From Bacteroidota bacterium (GTDB taxonomy: Bacteria > Bacteroidota > Bacteroidia > Bacteroidales > VadinHA17), in the NCBI GenBank assembly GCA_022561875.1, contig JADFQJ010000014.1:1-62831 (forward strand): a stretch of 62,831 nt of DNA, written 5' to 3'. The position numbers were made by a program, and so were the translations under genes. Below, piece by piece: positions 36,923-46,566 of this stretch. Every line of letters begins with the position of its first letter. Position 1 is the stretch's first letter. Under the pieces are notes generated by a model. That model did not search any database. It had not been told where the DNA came from and was given only the letters and a program-made list of their open reading frames with translations.

Positions 36923-38932
36923 TTATTCAATCAATGCCAATGATGCTCCTCCTTCAACAATTTGATCAGGAATTACATTTATCTTGCTTATAACTCCGTC
37001 TTTACCTGCAATAATATTATTCTCCATCTTCATTGCTTCAACCACCATTACAACTTCCCCCCTCGATATTTCCGCCCCTTCTTTAATGTTTATTTTAATT
37101 ACTTTACCCGGCATAGGCGATGTTAAAACACCTGAATTGTCACTAAAATCTTCTTCGGAAAATCCTGTTCTCAAATCTTCCGGGAGATAATCCGTCCTGA
37201 TTATTTCAAATGTGTTCCCTTCACAGGTAACATAACTTTTCAATATACTTTTTTTGGAAATATATGCATGGAAATTCTTATCATTTATCATCAGATCAAT
37301 TTCATTATTTGATGTATTATTTAGTCGTAGTACGTATTCCCGGTTTTCCATTTCAGTAATAAGCTCACCTTTCCTAACATTATGAACAATAACTTCCCGG
37401 TTCTCACCATCAACCTGTATGGGTATCTTCATAATATTTCTCCAATAGCCAAGATAATTCCATATAAATTGTTTCTTATTATCAAAAGAGGTCTGTTTAC
37501 CTGCATTGGTATTTAGAGTATAGGCAATATAAGTCAGCGCCGGTACATACTTCGGAAGTTTTTGTCTTTTTCTTTTTATCTCATTGACTATCGTTTGAGT
37601 TTTTTCATCACAAAACTGAGTAGATATCTGATTATTCCTGAAGTCCTTATGTTGCAATATCCCAATTAAATATGGTATATTTGTTTGGATGCCTTGAATA
37701 ATATATCCGGATAATGCTGATTCAAGCTTTCTTATGGCTTCCTTCCGGTCATTCCCCAAAACGATCAGCTTGCTGATCATCGGGTCGAAGAAGTTTTTGA
37801 TTTCAATAATTTCTTTTATCCCGGTGTCGATCCTGATATTTTCTCCTTCAGGTTCTTTATAAAATGTTATTTTCCCAGGTGATGGCAGGAAATTGTTTGA
37901 GGGATCTTCAGCATAAATCCGGACTTCAATGGCATGACCTTTTTGCGTAATATCTTCCTGTTTATGACGCAGGGGGTTCCCTGCGCTAATGTAAATCTGT
38001 TCCTTAACCAGATCCAGACCTGTAGTAAACTCAGTAACAGGATGCTCAACCTGAATACGGGTATTCATTTCGAGGAAAAAAAAGTTTAAATTCTTATCAA
38101 CCAGAAACTCAATCGTACCTGCATTGTCATAGCCGATCTTTTTACATATTTCAACTGCAGTCTCACCCATTTTCTTCCGTACATCCGGCGTCAGGGTAAC
38201 AGAAGGAGATTCTTCAATAATTTTCTGATAACGTCTTTGTATTGAACATTCTCTCTCAAAAACATGTATTACATTTCCAAAATGATCACCCAAAACCTGA
38301 AATTCGATATGACGTGGCTCTTTAAGAAACTTTTCTATATAGATTGTCCCGTCACCAAAATAGGCTTTAGCTTCCCTGGATGTAGATTCCAATCCTTCAC
38401 GAAGTTGCTTTTCATTCCAAACTACTCTCATGCCTTTGCCTCCTCCTCCTGCAGTAGCTTTGAGCAAAAAGGGAAAGGGGATTTTTTTACCTGCCTTAAC
38501 CAATGCTTCCATATCCTCGCCAACTGCGCCATCAACCAGAGGAACATTTATACTTTTAATAAAATTTCTGGCTTCAATTTTGTTACCCATTAAAGCAATC
38601 ACTTTAGCTGAAGGTCCAATAAACGTCACACCGGAATTTTCACATGCTATAACAAATTCAGAGTTCTCAGCAAGAAATCCGTATCCCGGATGAATTGCAT
38701 CACATCCTGCTTTCAGGGCAACACTGATTATCTTTTTTATATTTAAGTATGTTTCAGCCAGATTTTCTTTCCCGATACAGTAAGATTCATCTGCACATTT
38801 AGCATGAAGTGAATCAGCATCGGCTTCTGAATAAACTGTTGCCACCCTGATACCCAGCTCTTTTGCAGCACGGGTAATGCGAATTGCAATCTCTCCTCTG
38901 TTTGCAACAAGTATCTTTTTAAATAGTTTCAT
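36923..38932 (-). CDS. liuD: Methylcrotonyl-CoA carboxylase alpha subunit (biotin carboxylase + BCCP)
   Basis: A 669-residue fused subunit: biotin carboxylase (about 1-450: ANRGEIAIRITRAAKE, HPGYGFLAEN, TAGGGGKGMRVVW, FLEMNTRIQVEHPVTE), a BT linker, and a C-terminal biotinyl domain (SPMPGKVIKINIKEGA, biotinyl Lys in EAMKMENN). This architecture is that of 3-methylcrotonyl-CoA and related carboxylases; the matching carboxyltransferase is at 40109-41788. It fixes bicarbonate on biotin with ATP in leucine breakdown. Substrate assignment leans on the neighbours. Confidence 0.9.
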   Translation of the reverse strand: MKLFKKILVANRGEIAIRITRAAKELGIRVATVYSEADADSLHAKCADESYCIGKENLAETYLNIKKIISVALKAGCDAIHPGYGFLAENSEFVIACENSGVTFIGPSAKVIALMGNKIEARNFIKSINVPLVDGAVGEDMEALVKAGKKIPFPFLLKATAGGGGKGMRVVWNEKQLREGLESTSREAKAYFGDGTIYIEKFLKEPRHIEFQVLGDHFGNVIHVFERECSIQRRYQKIIEESPSVTLTPDVRKKMGETAVEICKKIGYDNAGTIEFLVDKNLNFFFLEMNTRIQVEHPVTEFTTGLDLVKEQIYISAGNPLRHKQEDITQKGHAIEVRIYAEDPSNNFLPSPGKITFYKEPEGENIRIDTGIKEIIEIKNFFDPMISKLIVLGNDRKEAIRKLESALSGYIIQGIQTNIPYLIGILQHKDFRNNQISTQFCDEKTQTIVNEIKRKRQKLPKYVPALTYIAYTLNTNAGKQTSFDNKKQFIWNYLGYWRNIMKIPIQVDGENREVIVHNVRKGELITEMENREYVLRLNNTSNNEIDLMINDKNFHAYISKKSILKSYVTCEGNTFEIIRTDYLPEDLRTGFSEEDFSDNSGVLTSPMPGKVIKINIKEGAEISRGEVVMVVEAMKMENNIIAGKDGVISKINVIPDQIVEGGASLALIE

Positions 38933-39018
38933 GTTCCGGATTTCATGTTTCTGATTTTCTCTATCTGTTAACCTAAAGCCCTGGTTCTCTACTACTTACT
39001 ACTTACTTCTTACTTCAT

Positions 39019-39111
39019 CCTTCCAATGAGTTACGGGTTACGAGTTTCGTGTTACGGGTAAAGTTATAAGTTATAAGTATTAAGTTAAATGTATACTATG
39101 CTTGCACGGAG
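39019..39111. repeat. Mosaic intergenic repeat copy
   Basis: It opens with ATGAGTTACGGGTTACGAGT, continues through GTGTTACGGGTAAAG and AGTTATAAGTTATAAG, and ends TACTATGCTTGCACGGAG (39094-39111). It sits between the carboxylase alpha and hydratase genes. Confidence 0.6.
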
Positions 39112-39163
39112 TTCTTTGCACTTTTCTCTATGACTAAGCAACCAGTAACCAGCACGGCGCAAC

Positions 39164-39970
39164 TTACTTCTTACTTTTACCTTGTTCCACCCATTTCGGA
39201 GGGCTTTTCTCAAGAAATGCACGCATACCTTCCTGTCCCTCTTCTGACGACCTGATCTCAGCAATTATTCTTGCAGTCTCCTCCAGTGCCTGGTCCAACG
39301 TTAATTTGTTTGATATATTGTATATCAGGTTTTTACAATGTTCAATTGCCTTAGGTCCACTTGTTTTCAGTTTATCGATAACCGACTTAATAAACGATTC
39401 CTGTTCCTGAAGAGGAACCGACCTGTTTACCAGGCGAAAAGATTCAGCCTCCTCTCCTTTAATTCGCCTGCCGGTCAACATAAGTTCCCTGGCTGCATAT
39501 TCACCAACTCTTTTAATTACATATGGAGAAATACATGCCGGTATTATACCGATTTTCACTTCACTAAGAGAAAAAGTAGTGTCGTGATTACAGTAAGCCA
39601 TATCACAGGCAGCAAGTAAACCATTAGCCCCGCCAATAGCTACTCCATGCACTTGTGCTATTGTTGGTTTGCGACAGGTGTAAATTGTATGAAAACATTT
39701 TGATAGCTGGTAACTTTCCCGGTAATTTTCCTCATAGGAATAATCTGCTACATCTCTCATCCAATTCAGGTCAGCTCCTGCACAAAAGGATTTGCCTTTA
39801 CCTTTTAGCAAAACCACTCTGATATTATCCAGTTTGTTTATCTCTTCAAAGCATTCAATCAATTCCGAGATCATTGTTTCATTGAAGGCATTGTGTATCT
39901 CCGGTCTGTTCAGCCATACAATGATTACCTTTTCCTCTGATTCTACCAAAATGGTGGTGAATTCTCGCAT
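39164..39970 (-). CDS. liuC: Enoyl-CoA hydratase, methylglutaconyl-CoA hydratase-like
   Basis: A 268-residue crotonase-fold protein. Oxyanion-hole segments are SFCAGADLNWM and HGVAIGGANGLLAACD, and a catalytic-Glu region is TFSLSEVKIGIIPA. Flanking methylcrotonyl-CoA carboxylase subunits make 3-methylglutaconyl-CoA to HMG-CoA hydration the natural role; a general enoyl-CoA hydratase is the alternative. The 138 bp upstream contain no gene. Confidence 0.87.
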   Translation of the reverse strand: MREFTTILVESEEKVIIVWLNRPEIHNAFNETMISELIECFEEINKLDNIRVVLLKGKGKSFCAGADLNWMRDVADYSYEENYRESYQLSKCFHTIYTCRKPTIAQVHGVAIGGANGLLAACDMAYCNHDTTFSLSEVKIGIIPACISPYVIKRVGEYAARELMLTGRRIKGEEAESFRLVNRSVPLQEQESFIKSVIDKLKTSGPKAIEHCKNLIYNISNKLTLDQALEETARIIAEIRSSEEGQEGMRAFLEKSPPKWVEQGKSKK

Positions 39971-40108
39971 ATAAAGTTTTTGAAATGATTAAAATGAATT
40001 AAAATTTAAAAATTGGAACTTATTATCACCTGATTTCCGCATAAAAGCAACTCTGCATCACAAATCAATAACTACTCTACTACTCAATAATTCATAATTC
40101 TAAACTAC

Positions 40109-41788
40109 CTACATCCTGAACACTCCAAATTTCGGATCAGGGAATTTCCTGTTAAGTGACATCGAAATTCCCATAGCAAGTATCTTTCTCGTATCCACCG
40201 GATCGATGATCCCGTCATCCCAAAGACGTGATGTGCTATAATAAGCTGAACTTTCGATTTTAAACTTCTCCAATATATCATTCCTCAGTTTCTCAAATTC
40301 CTCTTCAGGGACTTCTTTGCCTCTTGCTTTATGCTGATCTCTTTTTATAGTAACAAGCACATCAGCTGCCTGGTCACCTCCCATAACAGATATTCCTGCA
40401 TTTGGCCACATAAACAGCAGTCTGGGTTCGTATGCACGACCTGCCATCGCATAATTACCTGCTCCGAACGATCCACCGAAAATTATTGAAAACTTCGGGA
40501 TTGTTGTATTCGCTACAGCATGCACCAATTTGGCTCCATCCCGGGCAATACCCTGCCTTTCATATTTTTTGCCAACAATAAAGCCTGTAATATTTTGCAG
40601 AAAAATAAGAGGTATTTTTCTAAACGTACATAATTCAATAAAATGGGTGCTTTTTAAAGAAGTTTCAGAGAATAATACTCCGTTATTTGCCAGAATTCCA
40701 ACAGGATATCCCATAATCCTCGCAAATCCTGTAACCATTGTAGGAGCATAACGCTGTTTAAACTCATGGAACCTGCTGCCGTCAACGATTCGCATGATGA
40801 TCTCCCTTGAATCAACAGGTTGTCTTAAATCGACCGGAGCTATCCCATACAATTCGTCAGGATCGTATGCAGGTTCTTCAACCTGAGCAAGATCAAAAGT
40901 TTGCCTTTCAGGAAAAGGTAATGTTTCGAAAATATTTCTACAAATCTGAATTGCATGTTTGTCATTTTCAGCAAAATGATCAGAAACGCCTGAAATAGAA
41001 GTGTGAACATCTGCCCCTCCAAGCTCCTCTGCAGTGACTTCCTCACCTGTAGCAGCTTTAACTAATGGAGGACCACCAATAAAGATTGTTCCCTGCTTTT
41101 TTACAATAATCGTTTCATCACTCATGGCAGGAACGTAGGCTCCACCTGCTGTGCAAGATCCCATAACAATTGATAACTGTGGTATTCCTTCTGCCGACAG
41201 TCTCGCCTGATTGAAGAAAATCCTGCCAAAATCAAATTTATCAGGGAAAACTTTTGCCTGTTCCGGTAAAAAAATTCCTCCGGAATCTACCATATAAACA
41301 CATGGCAAACGGTTTTCCATAGCAATTTCCTGTGCACGGATATGTTTCTTAATGGTTTCGGAAATATATGTCCCCCCTTTTACTGTCGCGTCATTAGCTA
41401 CAATCACAGCCTCTCTGCCATGAATAATTCCTATTCCCGTAATAATTCCTGCTGATGGAAACAGGTTATCATACTGGTCAAAAGCAGCCATTGCTGAAAG
41501 TTCCAAGAAAGGAGTATCCGGATCAATCAACAGATCAATCCTTTCACGGGCAAGCAGCTTGCCCCTCGACCGGTGTTTATCGATAGCTTTTTTCCCTCCG
41601 CCCTCATGTATCTTGCGAATATTTCTTTTATATTCTTCAAGTAATTTTAAATTCGCCTCTCTTTTCTCTTTGAATCCGGCCGAATTTGTAGTAATGTTGG
41701 AATGTAATGCTTGCAATTTCTGATTATTGATTATTTTTAGGAATTTACGAAAAAAAAATGAATTTAATAAATTTATGTCAAAGAACAT
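40109..41788 (-). CDS. liuB: Methylcrotonyl-CoA carboxylase beta subunit (carboxyltransferase)
   Basis: A carboxyltransferase with HEGGGKKAIDKHRSRGKLLARERID, YMVDSGGIFLPEQ, MGSCTAGGAYVPAMSDE, ILANNGVLFSE and GSFGAGNYAMAGRAYEPR, the last characteristic of the methylcrotonyl-CoA group. The frame allows 559 residues, but the first ~24 (hydrophobic, AT-rich) are unlike the family; a TTG at 41714-41716, just before QALHSNITT, would give the usual N-terminus. First gene of a long minus-strand series; the divergent IF-2B-like gene begins at 41803. Confidence 0.9.
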   Translation of the reverse strand: MFFDINLLNSFFFRKFLKIINNQKLQALHSNITTNSAGFKEKREANLKLLEEYKRNIRKIHEGGGKKAIDKHRSRGKLLARERIDLLIDPDTPFLELSAMAAFDQYDNLFPSAGIITGIGIIHGREAVIVANDATVKGGTYISETIKKHIRAQEIAMENRLPCVYMVDSGGIFLPEQAKVFPDKFDFGRIFFNQARLSAEGIPQLSIVMGSCTAGGAYVPAMSDETIIVKKQGTIFIGGPPLVKAATGEEVTAEELGGADVHTSISGVSDHFAENDKHAIQICRNIFETLPFPERQTFDLAQVEEPAYDPDELYGIAPVDLRQPVDSREIIMRIVDGSRFHEFKQRYAPTMVTGFARIMGYPVGILANNGVLFSETSLKSTHFIELCTFRKIPLIFLQNITGFIVGKKYERQGIARDGAKLVHAVANTTIPKFSIIFGGSFGAGNYAMAGRAYEPRLLFMWPNAGISVMGGDQAADVLVTIKRDQHKARGKEVPEEEFEKLRNDILEKFKIESSAYYSTSRLWDDGIIDPVDTRKILAMGISMSLNRKFPDPKFGVFRM

Positions 41789-41802
41789 TATAAACTTTTT
41801 AT

Positions 41803-42663
41803 ATGCACCTATACAAGAAAATAGATAAACTACTGGAGGATAACCGCTCCGGATCAGCAGCGCTTCTTTCCAAACTGCTGGACCTGCTGGAGGAATATCA
41901 TGATGGTAAGGAGAAATATTCCGTACAGGACATGAAGAATGTTCTGAACCGGCTAACTAACGGCTTCTCAGGTTTTTCAATATATTTTCATTTTTACAGG
42001 GCATTCAATAACAGGTTGAAAGTACTCGAAGGATATCGTTTCCGGAATATGGAGATCAGGAAAGAGATGTTGCGGTTTCTCGTGTCATACCGGGGTAAAT
42101 GGAAAAATGTTAATGACAGAATAGCTGCATCTGTTATTGAAAGTCTCGATCTGAAGAATAAAAAAATTCTCCTGCATAGTAACAGTTCAACAATCAAATC
42201 GGTTTTTAACATATTATACAAACATGATATTCGTCCTGATATCATTCAAACCGTATCATATCCGGTTAAAGAGGGCATAATACAAGCAAAATACCTGGCC
42301 AGGAAGAGCCTGAATGTTACATTAATAACCGATGCATCAATCGGATTGCATATACAGGCAATTGATTACGCTATCCTCGGTGCAGATACAATATTTGAAA
42401 AAAGCTTTATTAATAAAACAGGTAGTTTGCCCATTGCACTGGCATGCAAGTATTTCAAAAAAAATCTTTTCGTTTTTGCAGATTCAAGAAAAAAAACAGA
42501 CCAGGAGCTTACATCACGGACAGTACTGAGTGGATTACGAAATGAGAAAGAAAAACCACCGGATGAAATCCTGTCAAATTCTCCTGAAAATATTCATCCC
42601 TCAAACCGCTATTTTGAAGAGATACCCATTTCACTTGTTTCAAGATTTTTTTATGAAGAGTAA
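41803..42663 (+). CDS. IF-2B family protein (eIF2B-alpha/ribose-1,5-bisphosphate isomerase-like)
   Basis: A 286-residue protein. After a helical N-terminus it carries the isomerase core: ILLHSNSSTIKSV, LITDASIGLHIQAIDYAILGADTIF and INKTGSLPIALACKYF, corresponding to the conserved DxA, GAD and NKxGT elements of methylthioribose-1-phosphate isomerase, R15P isomerase and eIF2B-alpha. The family rearranges aldose phosphates to ketose phosphates or senses them. The substrate is unknown and no methionine-salvage gene is adjacent. Confidence 0.78.
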   Translation: MHLYKKIDKLLEDNRSGSAALLSKLLDLLEEYHDGKEKYSVQDMKNVLNRLTNGFSGFSIYFHFYRAFNNRLKVLEGYRFRNMEIRKEMLRFLVSYRGKWKNVNDRIAASVIESLDLKNKKILLHSNSSTIKSVFNILYKHDIRPDIIQTVSYPVKEGIIQAKYLARKSLNVTLITDASIGLHIQAIDYAILGADTIFEKSFINKTGSLPIALACKYFKKNLFVFADSRKKTDQELTSRTVLSGLRNEKEKPPDEILSNSPENIHPSNRYFEEIPISLVSRFFYEE

Positions 42664-42697
42664 AATAAAGGGGTACAATGACTAAAATGACAAGAAT

Positions 42698-42757
42698 GTT
42701 ACGAGTTTCGGGTTTCGAGTTCCTGGAATACATTCTTCTTAACCCGTAACACGTAAC
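42698..42757. repeat. Mosaic repeat arranged as an inverted repeat between converging genes
   Basis: GTTACGAGTTTCGGGTTTCG on the left and AACCCGTAACACGTAAC on the right face each other over about 60 bp. They use the same words as the direct copies at 36.8, 39.0 and 49.1 kb. Confidence 0.5.
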
Positions 42758-42784
42758 TTTTTTATACTGCATCCCATTCTTACA

Positions 42785-43363
42785 TCACCCAATAATGTTT
42801 GCCTGCCATATCAGAAATGAGTATAATCCAAACCTCAGAAACCTGAAACAGGCGTATAATAAAAATTTTCTGAATGGATACTTTGCACTTCCAACGATCA
42901 TACATACGGCTGAGAAAGGTAGAGGTGTAAGACTGGCAACAGCAATTAAATAAAGTCCGAACCGGTTTACTGTTCCCTGGTATTTTTTTAGAAACTTATC
43001 GTAAATAAAACGGTATAATCTTGTCCTGTTAAAGAATGCTCCGATCCAGTAACCCATTATGCCTGCCAGATAGGAGATAACAGCCAGCAAAAGAATTATC
43101 AAACCATAGGTCAGAGGGTTATTGTATTGAAACGACCAGATCATAAAAAACTCGGGAGGGATTATTCCGAAAGCAACTTCAGAGAATATATAGACCAGCA
43201 GTACTATAACAGGGCTGTTTTGTATCGAATCGATCACAGATGAAGATTCCAGATCAATTCTGTTTTTAACAACCATATAGATCAACATGATAAGGGCAAG
43301 CCAGAAAATCCCCTTAAGCAGGTTCCTAAACAAAAAGTTCCATTTATCGTTTATCTTCAACAT
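42785..43363 (-). CDS. VTT-domain (SNARE-associated/DedA-like) membrane protein
   Basis: A 192-residue integral membrane protein with about five hydrophobic segments. The VTT region includes EVAFGIIPPEFFMIW, the GYWIGAFFNR loop and a C-terminal LTPLPFSAVCMIVGSAKYPFRKF with the Pro-x-Pro pattern. DedA/VTT proteins have been linked to lipid flipping and proton-dependent membrane homeostasis. A paralogue lies at 58860-59525. Confidence 0.8.
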   Translation of the reverse strand: MLKINDKWNFLFRNLLKGIFWLALIMLIYMVVKNRIDLESSSVIDSIQNSPVIVLLVYIFSEVAFGIIPPEFFMIWSFQYNNPLTYGLIILLLAVISYLAGIMGYWIGAFFNRTRLYRFIYDKFLKKYQGTVNRFGLYLIAVASLTPLPFSAVCMIVGSAKYPFRKFLLYACFRFLRFGLYSFLIWQANIIG

Positions 43364-43465
43364 AAAAAAACCAAAGTTAACAATTACATCAGAAAATGGG
43401 ATGATTGCAAGCTTTTTTTAAACCAATAAATGTTTTATATTTATTCAGCAATAATACTGATCAAC

Positions 43466-44290
43466 ATGAACTCAAAATCTTTAACCGGGTTACTCCCTTA
43501 TGAATGTTCAGGATGGAAAGCAGGGAGCATGGACAAGTTCTATGACAATGAAACGCTTTACAATTATATAGACGGGGGTGCAGAGCTCTACATATCGTAT
43601 GGCTTCAGTGAAGTGATCAGTCGCAAATACATAAAAGCCGGACAACCGGAAATTCGCGTGGATATTTTTGATATGATCAAATCCAGGAATGCTTATGGTG
43701 TATATACACATTCGCGTGAGAGAATTGAGCATAACTACGGACAAGGGTCCCAAACACTGATAGAGGCAGTATTGTTCTGGAAAGACCGGTATTACATATC
43801 CATTTTATGCCAAACCGGGACTACGGACTGTGATGAAGCTATTCACTGCCTGGCAAAAGCTATTGACGCTGCTATTCCGAATGAAGGAAGGATCCCCGGT
43901 GTGGTAAAATTGCTGCCGGAGTTTAAACTTGTTGCTGAAAGTGTAACTTATTTTCATCACCCGGTATGGCTTAACTATTTTGCCTGGCTCTTTGAAGATA
44001 ACTATCTGAATATCACCAAAGAAACAAGTGCGGTTTGGGCAAAATACCAAACTACAAAGAAACGTGCCATGCTTCTTTTAGTGCAATACCCGGATGAGCA
44101 TACAGCTCGTTTGGGTAATGATTCTTTTACGAAATATTTTTTTTCAAATCCTGAGAATGGATTGATTACCAAAGATAAAAGTGGCAGGTGGTTGAGCAGC
44201 CGGCTTGAGGGAAAATTGTTTGCAGCAGTGTTCGATGCACCTGATAAAGACTTCACTAAAACGCTCCTGGATAAAATTCATAATAAATAA
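43466..44290 (+). CDS. DUF6599-like protein adjoining the AmmeMemoRadiSam locus
   Basis: I prefer the ATG at 43466 (MNSKSLTGLLPYECSGWKAG); an in-frame ATG at 43430 would add 12 hydrophobic residues. The body starts with YDNETLYNYIDGGAELYISYGF, typical of the DUF6599 group, and has no catalytic motif I can name. It lies 23 nt before the DUF362 gene on the same strand, so the pair is probably one operon. Function unknown. Confidence 0.65.
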   Translation: MNSKSLTGLLPYECSGWKAGSMDKFYDNETLYNYIDGGAELYISYGFSEVISRKYIKAGQPEIRVDIFDMIKSRNAYGVYTHSRERIEHNYGQGSQTLIEAVLFWKDRYYISILCQTGTTDCDEAIHCLAKAIDAAIPNEGRIPGVVKLLPEFKLVAESVTYFHHPVWLNYFAWLFEDNYLNITKETSAVWAKYQTTKKRAMLLLVQYPDEHTARLGNDSFTKYFFSNPENGLITKDKSGRWLSSRLEGKLFAAVFDAPDKDFTKTLLDKIHNK

Positions 44291-44313
44291 CATTATAATA
44301 AAATCTAATCAAA

Positions 44314-45198
44314 ATGAAATATTCAAGAAGATATTGGTTAAAATCATCACTCGTGGCATCACTGGCAGGTTTTCTGTTCCTTAAGTTTCCTTTAATACTT
44401 TTCGGCAAGGGGACAGGTAAGTCGAAGGTAATCCTGATACGTGATACAGCAGCGCTGGACCAGAATGGCAAACCGGTCAGGAAAACAATTTCTGATATGA
44501 TGGATAAGGCAATAACTGCATTAACCGGAATTGATAATCCCCGGGATGCATGGAAAAGTATTATCAAACCGGATGATATTGTCGGGATAAAAAGTAATGA
44601 GTGGAGTCATCTTCCTACCCCTGAAGCTCTGGAAGATATCCTTAAAGAACGGGTTTTAGATGCTGGTGTCCGGGAGCAAAACATCAGTGTAAGAGACCGT
44701 GGAATACGCAAAGATCCTGTTTTTCAAAAGAGCACCGCACTGATAAATGTACGTCCGTTGCGTACGCACAATTGGTCAGGTGCAGGAACTCTGATAAAGA
44801 ATTACATAATGTTTACCAGGAGACCCTGGACCTACCATCACGATACATGTGCCGATCTTGGCAAACTATGGAAATTACCGGAAGTTGAAGCCAAAACACG
44901 ACTTAACATACTTGTAATGTTAACGCCTCTTTTTCATGGCACCGGACCACATCACTTCAACAAAGAATATATATGGAACTATTATGGTCTGCTCGTCGGA
45001 TTCGATCCGGTTGCCATTGATTCGGTTGGTGTAAGGATACTCGAAAATAAAAGAGAGGAGTATTTTGGAGAAAAGCGGCCACTGAATCCGCCGGCTAAAC
45101 ATATTTTACTTGCGGATACACGCTATAATCTTGGAAATGCTGATCCTGAAAAGATTGATCTGGTTAAGATAGGATGGAAGGAGGAAATACTACTTTAA
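44314..45198 (+). CDS. DUF362 domain protein with Tat-type signal
   Basis: A 294-residue protein that opens with a twin-arginine motif, SRRYWLK (4-10), and a hydrophobic stretch, pointing to Tat export of a folded, possibly cofactor-bearing protein. DUF362 features include GIKSNEW and VRPLRTHNWSGAGTLIKNYIM (a Lys-Asn patch), plus GFDPVAIDSVG near the C-terminus. No ferredoxin-type Cys cluster is seen. It converges on the radical SAM gene amrS. Confidence 0.78.
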   Translation: MKYSRRYWLKSSLVASLAGFLFLKFPLILFGKGTGKSKVILIRDTAALDQNGKPVRKTISDMMDKAITALTGIDNPRDAWKSIIKPDDIVGIKSNEWSHLPTPEALEDILKERVLDAGVREQNISVRDRGIRKDPVFQKSTALINVRPLRTHNWSGAGTLIKNYIMFTRRPWTYHHDTCADLGKLWKLPEVEAKTRLNILVMLTPLFHGTGPHHFNKEYIWNYYGLLVGFDPVAIDSVGVRILENKREEYFGEKRPLNPPAKHILLADTRYNLGNADPEKIDLVKIGWKEEILL

Positions 45199-45209
45199 AC
45201 AGGTATTTT

Positions 45210-46370
45210 TTATTTCCATACTCCGGCAATGTGCTCACCACAATTCGAACACTTTCCACTTTTCAGATGATTCGAAACGATCCTGTACCCACGCCTTTCA
45301 ACAACAGTTCTTTTGCATGAAGGGCAGATGGTATTGTCAGCTTCTGTTCCGGGAACGTTTCCTATGTAAACAAACTTAAGTCCTGCATTCATCGCAATAT
45401 CCCTGGCTTTTACAAGAGTTGAGAGCGGAGTAGGAGGTAGCTGGGTGAGTTTATACAGTGGATGAAAACGACTGAAATGCAGCGGATTATCAGCAAATCC
45501 ATTTTCAAACATCCAGTCACACATTTCCCTGATCATATCAAAATCATCAGTCCAGCCCGGAACAATAAGATTGGTGATTTCCAGCCACACACCTTCCTCG
45601 TTCAAAATCTTCAGGGTACGCAGCACCGTTTCAAGTTTTCCTCCATTTAATTTCAGGTATATACTGTTTTTGAACGACTTAAGGTCGATATTGGCAGCAT
45701 CAATTACCGAAGCAAGTTTTCTCAGTGGTTCTTCATTTATATACCCGGCAGAAACCAATACATTTTTAATTCCGGCATTACGGGCCAATATTGCAGTATC
45801 GTAAGTGTATTCAAAAAATGTAATAGGTTCGGAATATGTATATGCTATTGATTCACAATTACTTTCAATAGCCGCTTCAATAACTTTATCCGGCATCAGG
45901 TCGAAATTCCGGGTTTCACGCGGACTTTTCTGTGAGATAGACCAGTTCTGGCAGTTGAGGCATACAAGGTTACAGCCTGCAGTTGCAATTGAGAAAGCTT
46001 TGCTTTCAGGAAGAAAATGGAGCAGTGGCTTCTTTTCTATCGGGTCGATATGCACGGCACAGGGATTTCCGTACGCTATGGTGTATAATTTACCATTCTT
46101 ATTGAGATGGTTGTGGCAATCGCCCAGCTCACCCTCCTTGATCGTACACTCATTTGGACAACGTAAACATTTCAATCCCCTTGGGGTAGTTGTATAAAAC
46201 ATCGCCTCACGGCTCCATTTCCAGAGTTTTTCAGGGGGAGCAGTTATTGGTAAAGCCGTATTCTTCCCAAACAAACTGGTCATTGGAGCACAGGCAATAC
46301 CACCTATACCTGCCAGTGTATATTTAACAAACTGTCTTTTACTGATCTTCTTTTTTGACTCTTTCATCAC
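45210..46370 (-). CDS. amrS: AmmeMemoRadiSam system radical SAM enzyme (AmrS) with Tat-like signal
   Basis: A 386-residue radical SAM protein. The 4Fe-4S site is ATAGCNLVCLNCQNW (Cys133, 137, 140), preceded by a Cys set at 68, 71, 75 and 85 and followed by a C-terminal four-Cys zinc-ribbon-like region (CPSCK, CSNCG). The layout matches AmrS (PflA-like) enzymes. Residues 9-30 read ISKRQFVKYTLAGIGGIACA, a Tat-like KR motif plus hydrophobic region, unusual for a radical SAM enzyme. Partner proteins A and B are encoded as a fusion at 49315-50868. The substrate is not established. Confidence 0.9.
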   Translation of the reverse strand: MMKESKKKISKRQFVKYTLAGIGGIACAPMTSLFGKNTALPITAPPEKLWKWSREAMFYTTTPRGLKCLRCPNECTIKEGELGDCHNHLNKNGKLYTIAYGNPCAVHIDPIEKKPLLHFLPESKAFSIATAGCNLVCLNCQNWSISQKSPRETRNFDLMPDKVIEAAIESNCESIAYTYSEPITFFEYTYDTAILARNAGIKNVLVSAGYINEEPLRKLASVIDAANIDLKSFKNSIYLKLNGGKLETVLRTLKILNEEGVWLEITNLIVPGWTDDFDMIREMCDWMFENGFADNPLHFSRFHPLYKLTQLPPTPLSTLVKARDIAMNAGLKFVYIGNVPGTEADNTICPSCKRTVVERRGYRIVSNHLKSGKCSNCGEHIAGVWK

Positions 46371-46566
46371 TAATTTCTGCTATCTTTCAGATTTTTCGGT
46401 ATGTCTATGCCTGAATAGTATTGACTCACCGAAAGTACTCATATTTTTCTTTACATCATCCATTCTAAAAAGTTATAAGTTATAAACTGTCTCCTTCAGC
46501 CTCCAAAGTTCTTCGTGCTTTGCTTTATATCCCATGCCCAAAGCACCCAGCACCCAGCACCCAGCA

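Noticed and set aside
46538-46566. CACCCAG tandem repeat as a functional array
   Set aside because: Only three or four 8-bp units at the end of a low-complexity spacer; treated as a microsatellite.
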